This document shows positions 36,512-45,825 of a DNA stretch of 64,000 bases, piece by piece. Position 1 is the first letter of the stretch, and every line of letters starts with the position of its first letter. The notes under the pieces are model-generated. The model was not told the origin of the DNA and made no database searches. It worked only from the letters and a program-made list of their open reading frames with translations. Made by a program: the position numbers and the translations under genes. The stretch comes from Aliikangiella maris (GTDB taxonomy: Bacteria > Pseudomonadota > Gammaproteobacteria > Enterobacterales > Kangiellaceae): positions 124,001-188,000 of the forward strand of contig NZ_JBFDAH010000002.1 in the NCBI RefSeq assembly GCF_040719265.1, written 5' to 3'.

Positions 36512-37095
36512 TTGTCTTCTCCAAATAAAGTGCTGTCGATAACATCACATAAACTATGTATGACGACCAAGTGGACTTCTTGGATGCGCGCGGTGCTGTT
36601 AGATGGTACCCTGATTTCTACATCATTATCGCCAATCAGGCCAGCCATTTCGCCACCATCTTTTCCGGTGCAACTGATGATTAGCATATCCTTGGCTAAT
36701 GCTGCTCGCATTGCCTGTATCACATTTTGTGAATTTCCACTGGTAGAAAAGGCTAATAAGATATCGCCAGGTTGACCAAGTGCTTTGACCTGTTTTGAAA
36801 AAATTTCATCAAAACTGTAATCATTACCAATTGAAGTGAGCGTACTTGTGTCGGTTGTTAATGCAATGGCGGGTAAAGGTGGGCGCTCTCTTTCATAACG
36901 ATTAAGCATTTCAGCTGAAAAGTGCTGAGCGTCACCCGCAGAACCGCCATTTCCACAAGTCAGGATTTTGCCACCATTTAATAAAGTAGAGACGATCATT
37001 TGACCTGCCTGTGCAATTTTTTCAGGAAGTACATCGGCTGCGGCGATTTTTGTCTGGATACTTTCGGTAAAATTGTTGCGTATTTTTTCGATCAT
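36508..37095 (-). CDS. diaA: DnaA initiator-associating protein DiaA (SIS domain, GmhA-like)
   Basis: 195 aa SIS-fold protein. The start MIEKIRNNFTESIQTKIAAADVLPEKI matches DiaA more closely than GmhA. The locus (between yraN and the BON lipoprotein) is the DiaA locus. It keeps the GmhA-type sequence CGNGGSAGDAQHFSAEM and the QEVHLVVIHSLCD segment, so sugar-phosphate isomerase activity cannot be excluded. DiaA promotes DnaA assembly at oriC. Confidence 0.9.
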   Translation of the reverse strand: MIEKIRNNFTESIQTKIAAADVLPEKIAQAGQMIVSTLLNGGKILTCGNGGSAGDAQHFSAEMLNRYERERPPLPAIALTTDTSTLTSIGNDYSFDEIFSKQVKALGQPGDILLAFSTSGNSQNVIQAMRAALAKDMLIISCTGKDGGEMAGLIGDNDVEIRVPSNSTARIQEVHLVVIHSLCDVIDSTLFGEDK

Positions 37096-37127
37096 TGATT
37101 TCGGCCTAGATTTAGTAATTCATTAAA

Positions 37128-37499
37128 TTATGCAGTAAATGCATTTTCGATCCATTCATAGTGCAATGAAGGTAGATTACCTTGAATGGCAAAAACATCA
37201 AACCGACATGCTATTTTATTGGTTAATTTTTTTTGTTGCAAATAATGACTTGCTGTGAGTATTAGTCGTTTCTGTTTTTGAGGTGTGATACTGGCTAAAG
37301 CACCACCAAAGCGACTGTTTTTACGGTATCGAACTTCAATAAAGACTAATACATTGTTCTTTTTAGCAATGATATCAATCTCTCCGAGTTTGCAAGCATA
37401 ATTGGTGGCGACAATCTGATAGCCCACTGATTCAATCTGGGTTTTTGCGTAAACCTCAAGAGAAAAACCCAGTGTACGTTTATCATCAGATTTTTGCAT
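37128..37499 (-). CDS. yraN: YraN family endonuclease-like protein (UPF0102)
   Basis: 123 aa. The restriction-endonuclease-like fold has the family core YACKLGEIDIIAKKNNVLVFIEVRYRK, with the putative catalytic Glu-Asp-Glu-x-Arg residues. The role is not settled. It lies 12 nt after lpoA in the same operon. Confidence 0.93.
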   Translation of the reverse strand: MQKSDDKRTLGFSLEVYAKTQIESVGYQIVATNYACKLGEIDIIAKKNNVLVFIEVRYRKNSRFGGALASITPQKQKRLILTASHYLQQKKLTNKIACRFDVFAIQGNLPSLHYEWIENAFTA

Positions 37500-37511
37500 C
37501 TTTAGTTAAAC

Positions 37512-39461
37512 TTATTCATCTTGGCCGGTTTCTTGATAAACTGTTAAGTTGCCTGCTTCGATGGGGGCTGGCGATTCATCTGTTGGTAAGGGATTAAGTT
37601 TTTGACTGTTCAGTTCACGAATTTCTCGCTCTTTAGTCACATGGGGGACGCCTCGATTAAATTGTGCCCAGGTTAATGCGCGATGTACTAACCCATTATC
37701 ATCGACACCAAGTTCACCACCCAGACCGCTCCATTTATAGTCGGGAAATGCCTGTAAAATTGAAAGCTGTTTCAGTATGCTATAGCTGTCAAAGCCCAGC
37801 GAAAAATATTGGCCGCGACCATCAAGCGCCGATGGTAAAGTAGTTGCAAGCGCATCACGGCTTTCTTTAAATTGTGGTAATTCACTTAATAACAGTGGTA
37901 TGACCGGAAATTCAATGCCATTGAGATCAATATCTGTTTGCGGATCCAGTTTTCCAGAATAGATGGATGACGTTGAAATTACTGGTAAGTCATGTGCAAA
38001 GTAGTAGTTTATAAAAGGTTTTATAGTGCGTCCTTCTGTAGGTGAGGCAAGCATAAAAATGAAGTCGGCATCTTTGCGGCGGCGCATTTCAAACTCAAGA
38101 TTACGACCCAATAATTGCTGTAGTGCTCGTTTACGCTCGATACTGCTGTCTACACCCAATAAGCGTTGTACATTTTTCTTTAATTGGCTGGTTTCCCTAT
38201 ATTCCTGGATATAAACAACCTCGCCGCCCAAATCTTCAAATGTTTCTTGAAAAACCAGTCTTGCCCGATTGCCTGTGGCAGTCGCTGGCAAAATAGCCAA
38301 TGCTTTACGAAAACCTTTTTCGTATGCATAACTGGCTGCTTGAATAGCTTCATCTTCAATCGGTAAACCAAATTGATAAATTTGGTTATGTGCATATTTT
38401 TGTTCTTCTAAACGATTTAGTGCCAAAATTGGAGTGTTAATTGTTTCTTGGTTGAGAATAGTCTCAATAGCTTCTTTAGTTAATGGACCGATAATAAAGT
38501 CTGCTCCATCGGCAACTGCATTATTGTATGGGGTTAAGGCCGATAACGAGTGGGCGGTGTCATAAAAGTTCAGCTGTGGCGCAGTTTGTGCATCTTCAAC
38601 TTGATAATGAGCTGCTAAAATCCCGTCTTTTATCATCATACCGATATTGCCAAGTTTTCCACTCAATGGTAGTAACACCGCTATTTTGGCTGGGTTGAAT
38701 GCTTCTGCAGCTTCTGCTTTTTGCAATATACGGGGCTGGTTGACCATAGACGGATGCAAAGGGTAGCGCATTTTCCATTGATTGATTTCGCTCAAGAGCT
38801 TTTCTGGATAATAGCCCCAGCGCTTATTAATATAAGCAATTTCCAGCCAGCCATTAACCCGCTGAGTGTTAAAATCTGAAATTAACGATTGTAAAAAATG
38901 AGTTTCCAGCTGATTTAAGGCTAACCAGATTTTTTCATTGTTAGCGGTTAGAGCTTCACTGGTATCGATAATATCGTCGAGCTCAATTCGTAATTTGGCA
39001 GCTTCAAAATAATTAAAGTTGGCTAAATAGGCATCAGATAAACTCTGAGCGTGTCGAATTTGCCACGCGACCGATTTTGCTTGAAGATTATAAACTGACT
39101 GAAGGTGTTTGAGTGCCTGCTCATTAGCGGTTAGCGCTAGCAGGGTTTCTCCATAATAAAGATTAAAGTCATCGAGTTGTAGTGGCGTGAGTTGTTGTTG
39201 ATTAATATGAACCAGAATTTCCTGGGCTTTTTCATAGCGTCTTTCAAGTACAAGTAATCCTGCTGCTTGAATTAATAATGGCTGTTTTTCTTCGCCAGTG
39301 GCTTGTTGTGCTTGCTTTAACAACGACTCTAAACTTTGTGTTTTAACAGTGGCTGGACGGTTGACTGTCGGGTTCGTTCCGCACGCCTGTAAGAATATGA
39401 GCGCGATTATCACTCCAGTCAGACTGAATATTTTGTTGCTATGAGAGATAAAATTGATCAT
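37512..39461 (-). CDS. lpoA: Penicillin-binding protein activator LpoA
   Basis: 649 aa outer-membrane lipoprotein with lipobox LQAC. The N-terminal half is helical and TPR-like. The C-terminal half, from about residue 250 (KIAVLLPLSGKLGNIGMMIKDGILAAHY), is a periplasmic-binding-protein-like domain. In E. coli LpoA reaches across the periplasm to activate the synthase PBP1A. First gene of the minus-strand operon, divergent from rsmI with only 46 bp between start codons. Confidence 0.95.
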   Translation of the reverse strand: MINFISHSNKIFSLTGVIIALIFLQACGTNPTVNRPATVKTQSLESLLKQAQQATGEEKQPLLIQAAGLLVLERRYEKAQEILVHINQQQLTPLQLDDFNLYYGETLLALTANEQALKHLQSVYNLQAKSVAWQIRHAQSLSDAYLANFNYFEAAKLRIELDDIIDTSEALTANNEKIWLALNQLETHFLQSLISDFNTQRVNGWLEIAYINKRWGYYPEKLLSEINQWKMRYPLHPSMVNQPRILQKAEAAEAFNPAKIAVLLPLSGKLGNIGMMIKDGILAAHYQVEDAQTAPQLNFYDTAHSLSALTPYNNAVADGADFIIGPLTKEAIETILNQETINTPILALNRLEEQKYAHNQIYQFGLPIEDEAIQAASYAYEKGFRKALAILPATATGNRARLVFQETFEDLGGEVVYIQEYRETSQLKKNVQRLLGVDSSIERKRALQQLLGRNLEFEMRRRKDADFIFMLASPTEGRTIKPFINYYFAHDLPVISTSSIYSGKLDPQTDIDLNGIEFPVIPLLLSELPQFKESRDALATTLPSALDGRGQYFSLGFDSYSILKQLSILQAFPDYKWSGLGGELGVDDNGLVHRALTWAQFNRGVPHVTKEREIRELNSQKLNPLPTDESPAPIEAGNLTVYQETGQDE

Positions 39462-39507
39462 TATCTGTTAAAACTCCAAGCCTTTTGATTTATATCTGGA
39501 TCGTAGA

Positions 39508-40401
39508 ATGAATATTAACCACCCTTTAATTGACGACCAACATACTAATCAGGGAACCGCAAATATTCAACCCGGAGTCTTGTATGTTGTGGCGACGCCG
39601 ATAGGGAATCTACAGGATATCAGCCAACGAATGTGCCAAATTCTAGCTGGTGTCAGTCAGATTGCCGCCGAAGACACCCGTCGAACCCGCCAATTATTAT
39701 CGCATATTGGTGTTAATACGCCATGCTTTTCCTTGCACGAACATAATGAAAGACAAAAAATCGAGTTGATTGTTCAATTGCTTGAAAAGGGGGAATCTGT
39801 CGCTCTGGTTTCAGATGCAGGTACACCACTTATCAGTGACCCAGGTTACCCGCTAGTGAAAGCGTTGCGAGACAGACAATTGGTTGTTTCTCCTATCCCT
39901 GGACCATGTGCTTTTATTGCCGCTTTATCTGTTGCCGGATTGCCGACTGACCGATTTATTTTTGAAGGCTTTTTACCTGCTAAAAAGGGTGCTCGCCTTG
40001 CCCGATTAAAACATTATGCTGATGAAACCGCTACCCTGGTTTTTTATGAATCATCGCATCGAATTACTGAGAGTTTGCAAGATATGCTTGTGGCTTTTGA
40101 GGAGTCTCGTCAAGTGGTTATTGCTCGTGAGTTAACCAAAACTTTTGAAACCGTGTTATCGGGTTCAGTACAGTCATTAATTGATATCCTGGCGCAAGAT
40201 AACAATCAAACAAAAGGCGAGTTTGTCGTTATGGTGCATGGTGCAAGTAAAGCTAATGCAGAAATCTCGCCCGAAGCAAAGACGCTGGCATTAAAGTTAG
40301 CCGAACACTTACCAATTAAACAAGCGGCGAAGATTACCGCAGAGGTTTATAGCGATAAGAAAAATGTTATTTATCAGTTTTTATTGGACAACCAAAAGTA
40401 A
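39508..40401 (+). CDS. rsmI: 16S rRNA (cytidine(1402)-2'-O)-methyltransferase RsmI
   Basis: 297 aa SAM-dependent tetrapyrrole-methylase-fold enzyme. Characteristic segments are LYVVATPIGNLQDIS, AAEDTRRTRQLLSHIG, LVSDAGTPLISDPGYPLV and FEGFLPAKKGAR. It methylates the ribose of C1402 at the decoding centre together with RsmH, whose gene lies in the dcw cluster. Adjacent to lpoA in many gammaproteobacteria. Confidence 0.97.
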   Translation: MNINHPLIDDQHTNQGTANIQPGVLYVVATPIGNLQDISQRMCQILAGVSQIAAEDTRRTRQLLSHIGVNTPCFSLHEHNERQKIELIVQLLEKGESVALVSDAGTPLISDPGYPLVKALRDRQLVVSPIPGPCAFIAALSVAGLPTDRFIFEGFLPAKKGARLARLKHYADETATLVFYESSHRITESLQDMLVAFEESRQVVIARELTKTFETVLSGSVQSLIDILAQDNNQTKGEFVVMVHGASKANAEISPEAKTLALKLAEHLPIKQAAKITAEVYSDKKNVIYQFLLDNQK

Positions 40402-40762
40402 ATTTACATCTAGTCTATCAAGTTGCGTTTCGTATCTTCAATCGTTAAACACATGATTTACACAGTTACATAGCACCGTATTGTCTAAGTTTAAGCACTA
40501 TAAATACGATGTTATAAGTGCAATCTGCTAACAGGAAAAATTCAGAAAGGCAAAATCGGTTATCCGCAATAAGAAATAACCGATGGGAGGGGCCCGATTG
40601 AAATGGTAATTAATTCAAACTAAGTGCAACTCAAGCGGGGGCTCTGAATTAAGTGCCAGTTAATTTCAAAAGTGGCATCATCAATTGTTGGCTTACAAAT
40701 AACTTATGCAAAAGATAAATCGGTCAGTGTCAAATTAGCGCTAAACATGACAGATATTAAAG
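40402..40762. other. Intergenic region between convergent rsmI and tetR-type gene
   Basis: A perfect 9-bp hairpin ATCGGTTAT / ATAACCGAT lies at 40555-40584, without a T-run on the plus strand. No gene is seen. In Pseudomonas-type genomes this junction leads straight to rnpB; here about 10 kb of other genes begins. Confidence 0.45.
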
Positions 40763-41377
40763 TCAGGCTATTGCACGAGTTGCCAGGTTTTTGATGATCG
40801 ATTGCAAATAACCAACATTATCGTGATAGCGGTTTAAATCTTTCGAGAACTTTGAATTGCACTGAATACCCTGATATGAACTGACTAAAAACCGAGCGGT
40901 TAAAGTTGGGTTAATATCGGGGGTTACGTTGCCTTGTTGAATGCCTTTACTCAATAAGTCGGCTATTAATTTTGTCCAATCTTCAAAAACATTGTTGATA
41001 CGTGTTCGAAATCCTTCATCTTCATGGGACATTTCTTGTCCTAAATTTGTTAATGGACAGCCAATTTCCAGCTCATCTTGACTTAAATGCTTACGAGAAA
41101 ATTCAAATGACTCTGCGATTACGTTAATTGGATCTCCCGAACTTTTTAATAGCTCTTGCCAGTGTCCTAAAAAAGTTTTATAAAATAACTCGTCAACAAC
41201 GGCATAAGCTAATTCTTTTTTATTCGGAAAATGATGGTATAGTGCTCCTTTGGTTAAACCGGTCTTTTCCACAACTTCATCAACTCTCAGTCCTTTATAG
41301 CCATGACGATGTAATAATTTCGCAGCAACATTCAGTATAAGTTCACGAGTTTGTTGTGGGTTTTTTTTACGAACCAT
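40763..41377 (-). CDS. TetR/AcrR family transcriptional regulator
   Basis: 204 aa. The N-terminal DNA-binding domain reads NVAAKLLHRHGYKGLRVDEVVEKTGLTKGALYHHFPNKK when joined; its helix-turn-helix is at about residues 30-50. The C-terminal ligand domain contains GCPLTNLGQEMSHED. TetR proteins usually repress efflux or catabolic genes until a small ligand binds. The nearest candidate target on the same strand is the RND exporter gene, whose promoter holds an imperfect palindrome. Confidence 0.92.
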   Translation of the reverse strand: MVRKKNPQQTRELILNVAAKLLHRHGYKGLRVDEVVEKTGLTKGALYHHFPNKKELAYAVVDELFYKTFLGHWQELLKSSGDPINVIAESFEFSRKHLSQDELEIGCPLTNLGQEMSHEDEGFRTRINNVFEDWTKLIADLLSKGIQQGNVTPDINPTLTARFLVSSYQGIQCNSKFSKDLNRYHDNVGYLQSIIKNLATRAIA

Positions 41378-42169
41378 AATACTTCTCAGTTAATAAAAAT
41401 TAATATTTCGATAATTATCTATAGACGTTCACTACAGATAAAAGTTTAAATCAGTTTTCACCAATTAAATTCATTCTATGCAATAGCGATAGATGTCGCA
41501 AGTAATATACTAAAAACGGAATATTTTATCATTAATAAAATGATGACATGTATTTTAATTGGTCATATTAACTAACAAAGTCTCCATTGTGCGATTAATC
41601 TAACCGTCAATGCGGTAGTAGAATTTTTTTGGTTTGCAGTTTTTACTTGTTTTAATTCTCATTGCTTTTGTGATAATCGGTTTTTATCAAAGTTATTTGG
41701 ATTAACTCAGGAGCACTCAAGTCTCAGATAATACTGCTGAGAGATTGAGTCCTAATGTGGTGTTGCACAAATTAAATTGTCAAAAGTGTAAAATTACCAA
41801 AAGTGCTGTATTACCTATTGGGCTGTTCGTAACAATTATCACTGAGTAAACAAGTTTGCATTTAAAGCCTTTATTAAACTTGATGAATACAGTCCATAAT
41901 ATAAGCGTATGGAGTAAATACGAATTGTCTCTCTAAAATAAAATAGGCTTATTTGTCGAGCAAATATTTTTGTGAGTGTATAACCTATGTACTGCTAGAT
42001 AATTAACCTTCATTACTGTCAATCGTTGAACCATGAGATCTGTTAATGATCGTAATGAAGGTTGTTGATAAATGCAGAAGCTTTGAAAAGCTTTATCACA
42101 TTTGCGTCTTTTATCACTTGAATTTGAGGTCATGACTTAGTGTTATGTTCTCTCAAGAGTGCAAACAGA
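41378..42169. other. 792-bp non-coding region between the RND exporter and tetR-type gene
   Basis: An imperfect inverted repeat ATCTATAG-N7-CTACAGAT at 41417-41439, 40-60 bp before the regulator's start, could be an autoregulatory site. A perfect 12-bp inverted repeat lies at 42005-42063. A short minus-strand frame (66 codons) has no ribosome binding site and is not believed. Confidence 0.45.
42005..42063. repeat. 12-bp perfect inverted repeat with 35-bp loop
   Basis: AACCTTCATTAC at 42005-42016 and GTAATGAAGGTT at 42052-42063. It lies just beyond the 3' end of the RND gene; there is no T-run on either side. Confidence 0.7.
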
Positions 42170-44494
42170 CTAGTTGGGTGTGTCGCTGGCTAACTGAACC
42201 GGCACGTCAAGTCGAGCACTGACTTTTTGATAAGTTAACAGCAACGCTGGTAACAATAAAAAGTCGATGATGAGTGCGATTGAAATTGTCAAGGCAGTTA
42301 ATATTCCCATGTCTGCATTTTGGCTAAATGCTGAAAAGCTCATGACAGTAAACCCCAGTACTAAAACAATAGTTGTAGTAACCAGCGCTTTTCCAACATT
42401 GGCGAAAGCATAGTGAATAGCTTCAGGTGTTGACATAGCTTTTTCTTTTTGTGCTCGTGTATATTTTGATAGAAAGTGAACGGTGTTATCCACCACTATA
42501 CCCAATGTCATTCCAGCAACCATAGCCAATCCCATGCCAACTTGCGAAACTAAAATACCCCAAATTCCAAATGCAATAAAGGCTGGCGCTATGTTCGGGA
42601 CTAAAGAAATGATACCCATTTTAATCGAACGCAAGGCAATCATTAATATAAATGAAATTATGACTAGTGCCGCACTTGCGCCAACTAGCATACTGAGGGT
42701 ATTTCGTTCTCCTATGTGAGCAAACATCAGTGCAGGGCTGGCAATTGCAAATTCATAATCGGCAGCATTTCTATTTAACCACTGTGAGAGTTTGTTCTCG
42801 AGAATGATTGTTTCATTAGTCGATAAATTGCGGGTTGTAATGACGATGCGCGTAGCCGATTTTTTTACATTAATTTGATTATTCAGATCTAATCCAAAAG
42901 GCAAAGACATTTCATAGAGTAACAAATATTGTGCTGCTAACTCGCGATTTTGTGGTAAGCGATAAAACTCTTGCGCATCATTATGCATGTTTTTATTTAA
43001 GCGATTCATTGTGTCAGTGAATGTACTAACGTGTAAAACTTCGGGCAGCAACTTAGCCATACTGGCGAATTCTTCGGCTTTTTGTAAGAAGTCAGGCTCA
43101 CTGACACCACCTTCCTGTCCGGATTCCAGTGATACTTCCAGTACATAAAGACCGGTTAAATTTTCTAATACAAAGTCAGTGTCATTTCTAAACTGAATGG
43201 ATTTGTCAAAGTACTGAACCCATTCGTCATTTAATTCGTTTTTAGGTAAAAACGCTACGGTAATTAAGGTAAAAAGACTCAGCCCCCAAAGTAAAGGTTT
43301 GCGCTGGTTAATGACAAAGTCAGCAACACGCTCGAACTGATTATTTTGAACCTGGACATACTTTTTAGGCTTAAAAGTAAACATGATTGCCAGCGCTGGT
43401 AATATAGTAATGGAAAATATAAAGGCTGCACTTACGCCTAATGCGACAATGTTACCCAAGTCGTGAAAAGGTGGGACATCACTAAAGTTCATACTTAAAA
43501 AGCCAACAATTGTTGTTAGACTGGTTAAAAATACTGGTTGTAAATTAATCCTTATACTTTCTCTCATTGCACTGACTTTGTTGCTACCCAGATTTAATTG
43601 TTGCAAATAAGTCACTAAAATATGCACTGCATCAGCAACAGCCATGGTCATAATGATCGTTGGGGCTGTACTCGATGGTGGGGTAATTTTTATACCAAGC
43701 CAGCCAGTCATTCCCATGGCTGTTGCGATTGAAGCAATTATCATGATTAGTGTTGCTACTGTCATGCTAATGCTTCTAAGTGTGAACACCAATGCAATTA
43801 AAATAATAATAAACATTAGCGGCATAATGCTGGTCATGTCTTTTTGCGATGCAACCTGAAATGCTTGGTTTAACATGACTACCCCAGTAATGTAGACATC
43901 ATGCTGAGGAAATTTTTCTAAAAAACGAGCTTTCAGATCATAGGCAAAGTTCGCAACTTCAGAATTTTCATCCAGATTTTTACCGGGTAGCTTAATGGTA
44001 ATATTGACCGCAGTAACTCGACCATCTTGAGAAACAATGCGATTAACTAATAAGGGTTCACTTAAAGCAATTTGCTTTATTTTGTCCCGTTCTTCTTGAT
44101 CTAGTGTCAATTCTTCAGCAACTAAATCAATCACCAGTAAGTCATCATCTTCTGCTTCGGTATGTTGAAAGTTGGTTACCGAATCAACACGAGTGGAGTA
44201 GGGGGTTTGCCAGGCTTCATGCGTTAACCACTGAATGGCGTTGAGGGTTTCGGATTGGAATACATCATTACTTTTCGGATGAATAGCAATCAAGACATTA
44301 TCTGATTTGTCGTAAGTATTTTGCATTTTTTCATAAGCATTGAGCTGCTCGTTATGCTTGTCAAAAAATACTTGGTAATCAGTGGTAAATCCTAGTTGGT
44401 TGACACCGTAACTACATGTAAAAACGGTAATAATACCTATCGCCAATAGCAGCCAGCGATAACGGATAATAACATCAGCTAATCGTCCAGACAT
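42170..44494 (-). CDS. RND superfamily (MMPL-type) exporter
   Basis: 774 aa with two homologous halves, each beginning with one membrane helix, a large periplasmic domain and a block of about five helices containing the sterol-sensing-like/MMPL core. The proton-relay-type motif appears as MAVADAVHILVTYL in the first half and GIVVDNTVHFLSKYTRA in the second. COG1033-type exporters move lipids or hydrophobic compounds; no adaptor or LolA-like partner lies next to it. GAGGAA about 7 nt before the ATG is a good ribosome binding site. Confidence 0.9.
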   Translation of the reverse strand: MSGRLADVIIRYRWLLLAIGIITVFTCSYGVNQLGFTTDYQVFFDKHNEQLNAYEKMQNTYDKSDNVLIAIHPKSNDVFQSETLNAIQWLTHEAWQTPYSTRVDSVTNFQHTEAEDDDLLVIDLVAEELTLDQEERDKIKQIALSEPLLVNRIVSQDGRVTAVNITIKLPGKNLDENSEVANFAYDLKARFLEKFPQHDVYITGVVMLNQAFQVASQKDMTSIMPLMFIIILIALVFTLRSISMTVATLIMIIASIATAMGMTGWLGIKITPPSSTAPTIIMTMAVADAVHILVTYLQQLNLGSNKVSAMRESIRINLQPVFLTSLTTIVGFLSMNFSDVPPFHDLGNIVALGVSAAFIFSITILPALAIMFTFKPKKYVQVQNNQFERVADFVINQRKPLLWGLSLFTLITVAFLPKNELNDEWVQYFDKSIQFRNDTDFVLENLTGLYVLEVSLESGQEGGVSEPDFLQKAEEFASMAKLLPEVLHVSTFTDTMNRLNKNMHNDAQEFYRLPQNRELAAQYLLLYEMSLPFGLDLNNQINVKKSATRIVITTRNLSTNETIILENKLSQWLNRNAADYEFAIASPALMFAHIGERNTLSMLVGASAALVIISFILMIALRSIKMGIISLVPNIAPAFIAFGIWGILVSQVGMGLAMVAGMTLGIVVDNTVHFLSKYTRAQKEKAMSTPEAIHYAFANVGKALVTTTIVLVLGFTVMSFSAFSQNADMGILTALTISIALIIDFLLLPALLLTYQKVSARLDVPVQLASDTPN

Positions 44495-45019
44495 GGTTGA
44501 TTCCTCACTCGTTTTAAGCTCTAATAATTGAAAAGCAGACTAATTGGTTTGTATTTTACAAACTACATGGTATGTTTGCAAATTAAAACTATCCAGTCTG
44601 TTTTGCTAAACCGTCATTTATAGATGTTTATAAATCGTGCGTTTTAATTAATGTGGTAAGTATTAAAAGCATTCAAATGAAACATAATCAGGTAGAAAAG
44701 AGTTAATTAAACTTGTCGGTGAGATACATTAATTTAACTGATATAAATTGAGTTGTATTGACATCTGCCTTTTAATATTTGTATTGACTAGCAATTCGAC
44801 AAACTAAATATTGATGAGATACGGTTGCTAAATTGTCCATTGATATAAAAATTATTGCTTTAGAATCTTTCGTCATTTTTAAATGATTAATATTTTATAA
44901 ATTAGTTTTAGCTCTATTAGAAAAGTTATTTTCTATACTATTTTCTTAATAAATATCAGAATTGTTGACTGAAAAAAGTCAGGTATTTAATAAATTTATG
45001 TATATATTCAATAAATAGG
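44495..45019. other. Divergent intergenic region between RND and GGDEF-like genes
   Basis: Very AT-rich. Apart from the RND promoter near its left end, I see no gene, terminator or repeat that I can support. Confidence 0.4.
44553..44581 (-). promoter_or_regulatory. RND exporter promoter with an imperfect palindrome in the spacer
   Basis: On the minus strand, -35 TTGCAA (44576-44581), a 17-bp spacer and -10 TAAAAT (44553-44558). The spacer lies inside AAACATACCATGTAGTTT, an imperfect palindrome of the size bound by TetR dimers. Binding there would block RNA polymerase. Confidence 0.55.
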
Positions 45020-45037
45020 TTGATAAGTATAAAAAAA

Positions 45038-45817
45038 ATGTTAGCTAGATATAGAGTGATTCCTTCGAGTTGGTTTGCGAGTAAACCTAAAATGACAAAA
45101 CGCGTTAAAATCGAATTGTCTTTTATTTTTTTATTCAATTTATTAGCTTACTTTATCTTTTTAAAGATTGACGCTTTTGAAAGCGTTATTAGTATTGTAA
45201 ATGATTATGAAGCGCTGGAATTGGACGAGCTGTTTATGGTCTTTATTACCTTAATTGTCTCTCTTATCTTTTTCGCAATTAATCGGCTGGATGAAATTGA
45301 ACAGATCAAGCAAAAAGTCAAGCTGATTTCTAATTATGATCCGGTCACTCAATTACTCAATCGTCGTGCGATGGAAAAGCTTTTTGTCCGAGAGGTACGC
45401 AAGGCAAACCAACGAGGTGGTTGTTTTTCGGTTATTCTGATTGAACTTGATCAGTTTCGTGAAATTGGTATGTTACAAGGCGCATGTGCGGCGAATAATA
45501 TGCTGCATGATGTTGTTAATACACTGCAAATTTATTTACGAACAAAAGATAAAATTGCGCGTTGGAAAGATAATTCACTGTTGATTTTATGCTCCGAAAC
45601 AGAAACCCAAGAGGCTGTAGGTATGACATCTAAGTTACTTCAGTCTATTCGTCATATTAGTGTTGATAATTTCGGCTATGTAACCGCCAGTTTGGGCGTG
45701 ACATCTTATCAACCTCAAGATAATTGGCAAACAATTATGGAGCGTATTCAAATTGGTCTTAATACGGCTAAAGATAATGGTAAAAATTGTTTTATTACCA
45801 TGTGTGACTCGGTTTAA
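45038..45817 (+). CDS. Membrane protein with a degenerate GGDEF domain
   Basis: About 259 aa. Two hydrophobic helices near the N-terminus (LSFIFLFNLLAYFIFL and FMVFITLIVSLIFFAI) anchor a GGDEF-fold domain that starts at DPVTQLLNRRAMEKL. The active-site GGDEF loop is replaced by KDNSL (RWKDNSLLILCSETE), and the metal-binding region is altered to IELDQFREIG. Diguanylate cyclase activity is therefore unlikely; a binding or structural role is more plausible. ATG at 45038 is chosen over TTG at 45020; neither has a strong ribosome binding site. It ends 8 nt from the convergent mbnH gene. Confidence 0.8.
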   Translation: MLARYRVIPSSWFASKPKMTKRVKIELSFIFLFNLLAYFIFLKIDAFESVISIVNDYEALELDELFMVFITLIVSLIFFAINRLDEIEQIKQKVKLISNYDPVTQLLNRRAMEKLFVREVRKANQRGGCFSVILIELDQFREIGMLQGACAANNMLHDVVNTLQIYLRTKDKIARWKDNSLLILCSETETQEAVGMTSKLLQSIRHISVDNFGYVTASLGVTSYQPQDNWQTIMERIQIGLNTAKDNGKNCFITMCDSV

Positions 45818-45825
45818 AAATAAGA

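Noticed and set aside
41933..42133. 66-codon minus-strand open frame in the gap after the RND gene
   Set aside because: No ribosome binding site, no recognisable motif, and it overlaps the 12-bp inverted repeat; composition looks non-coding.
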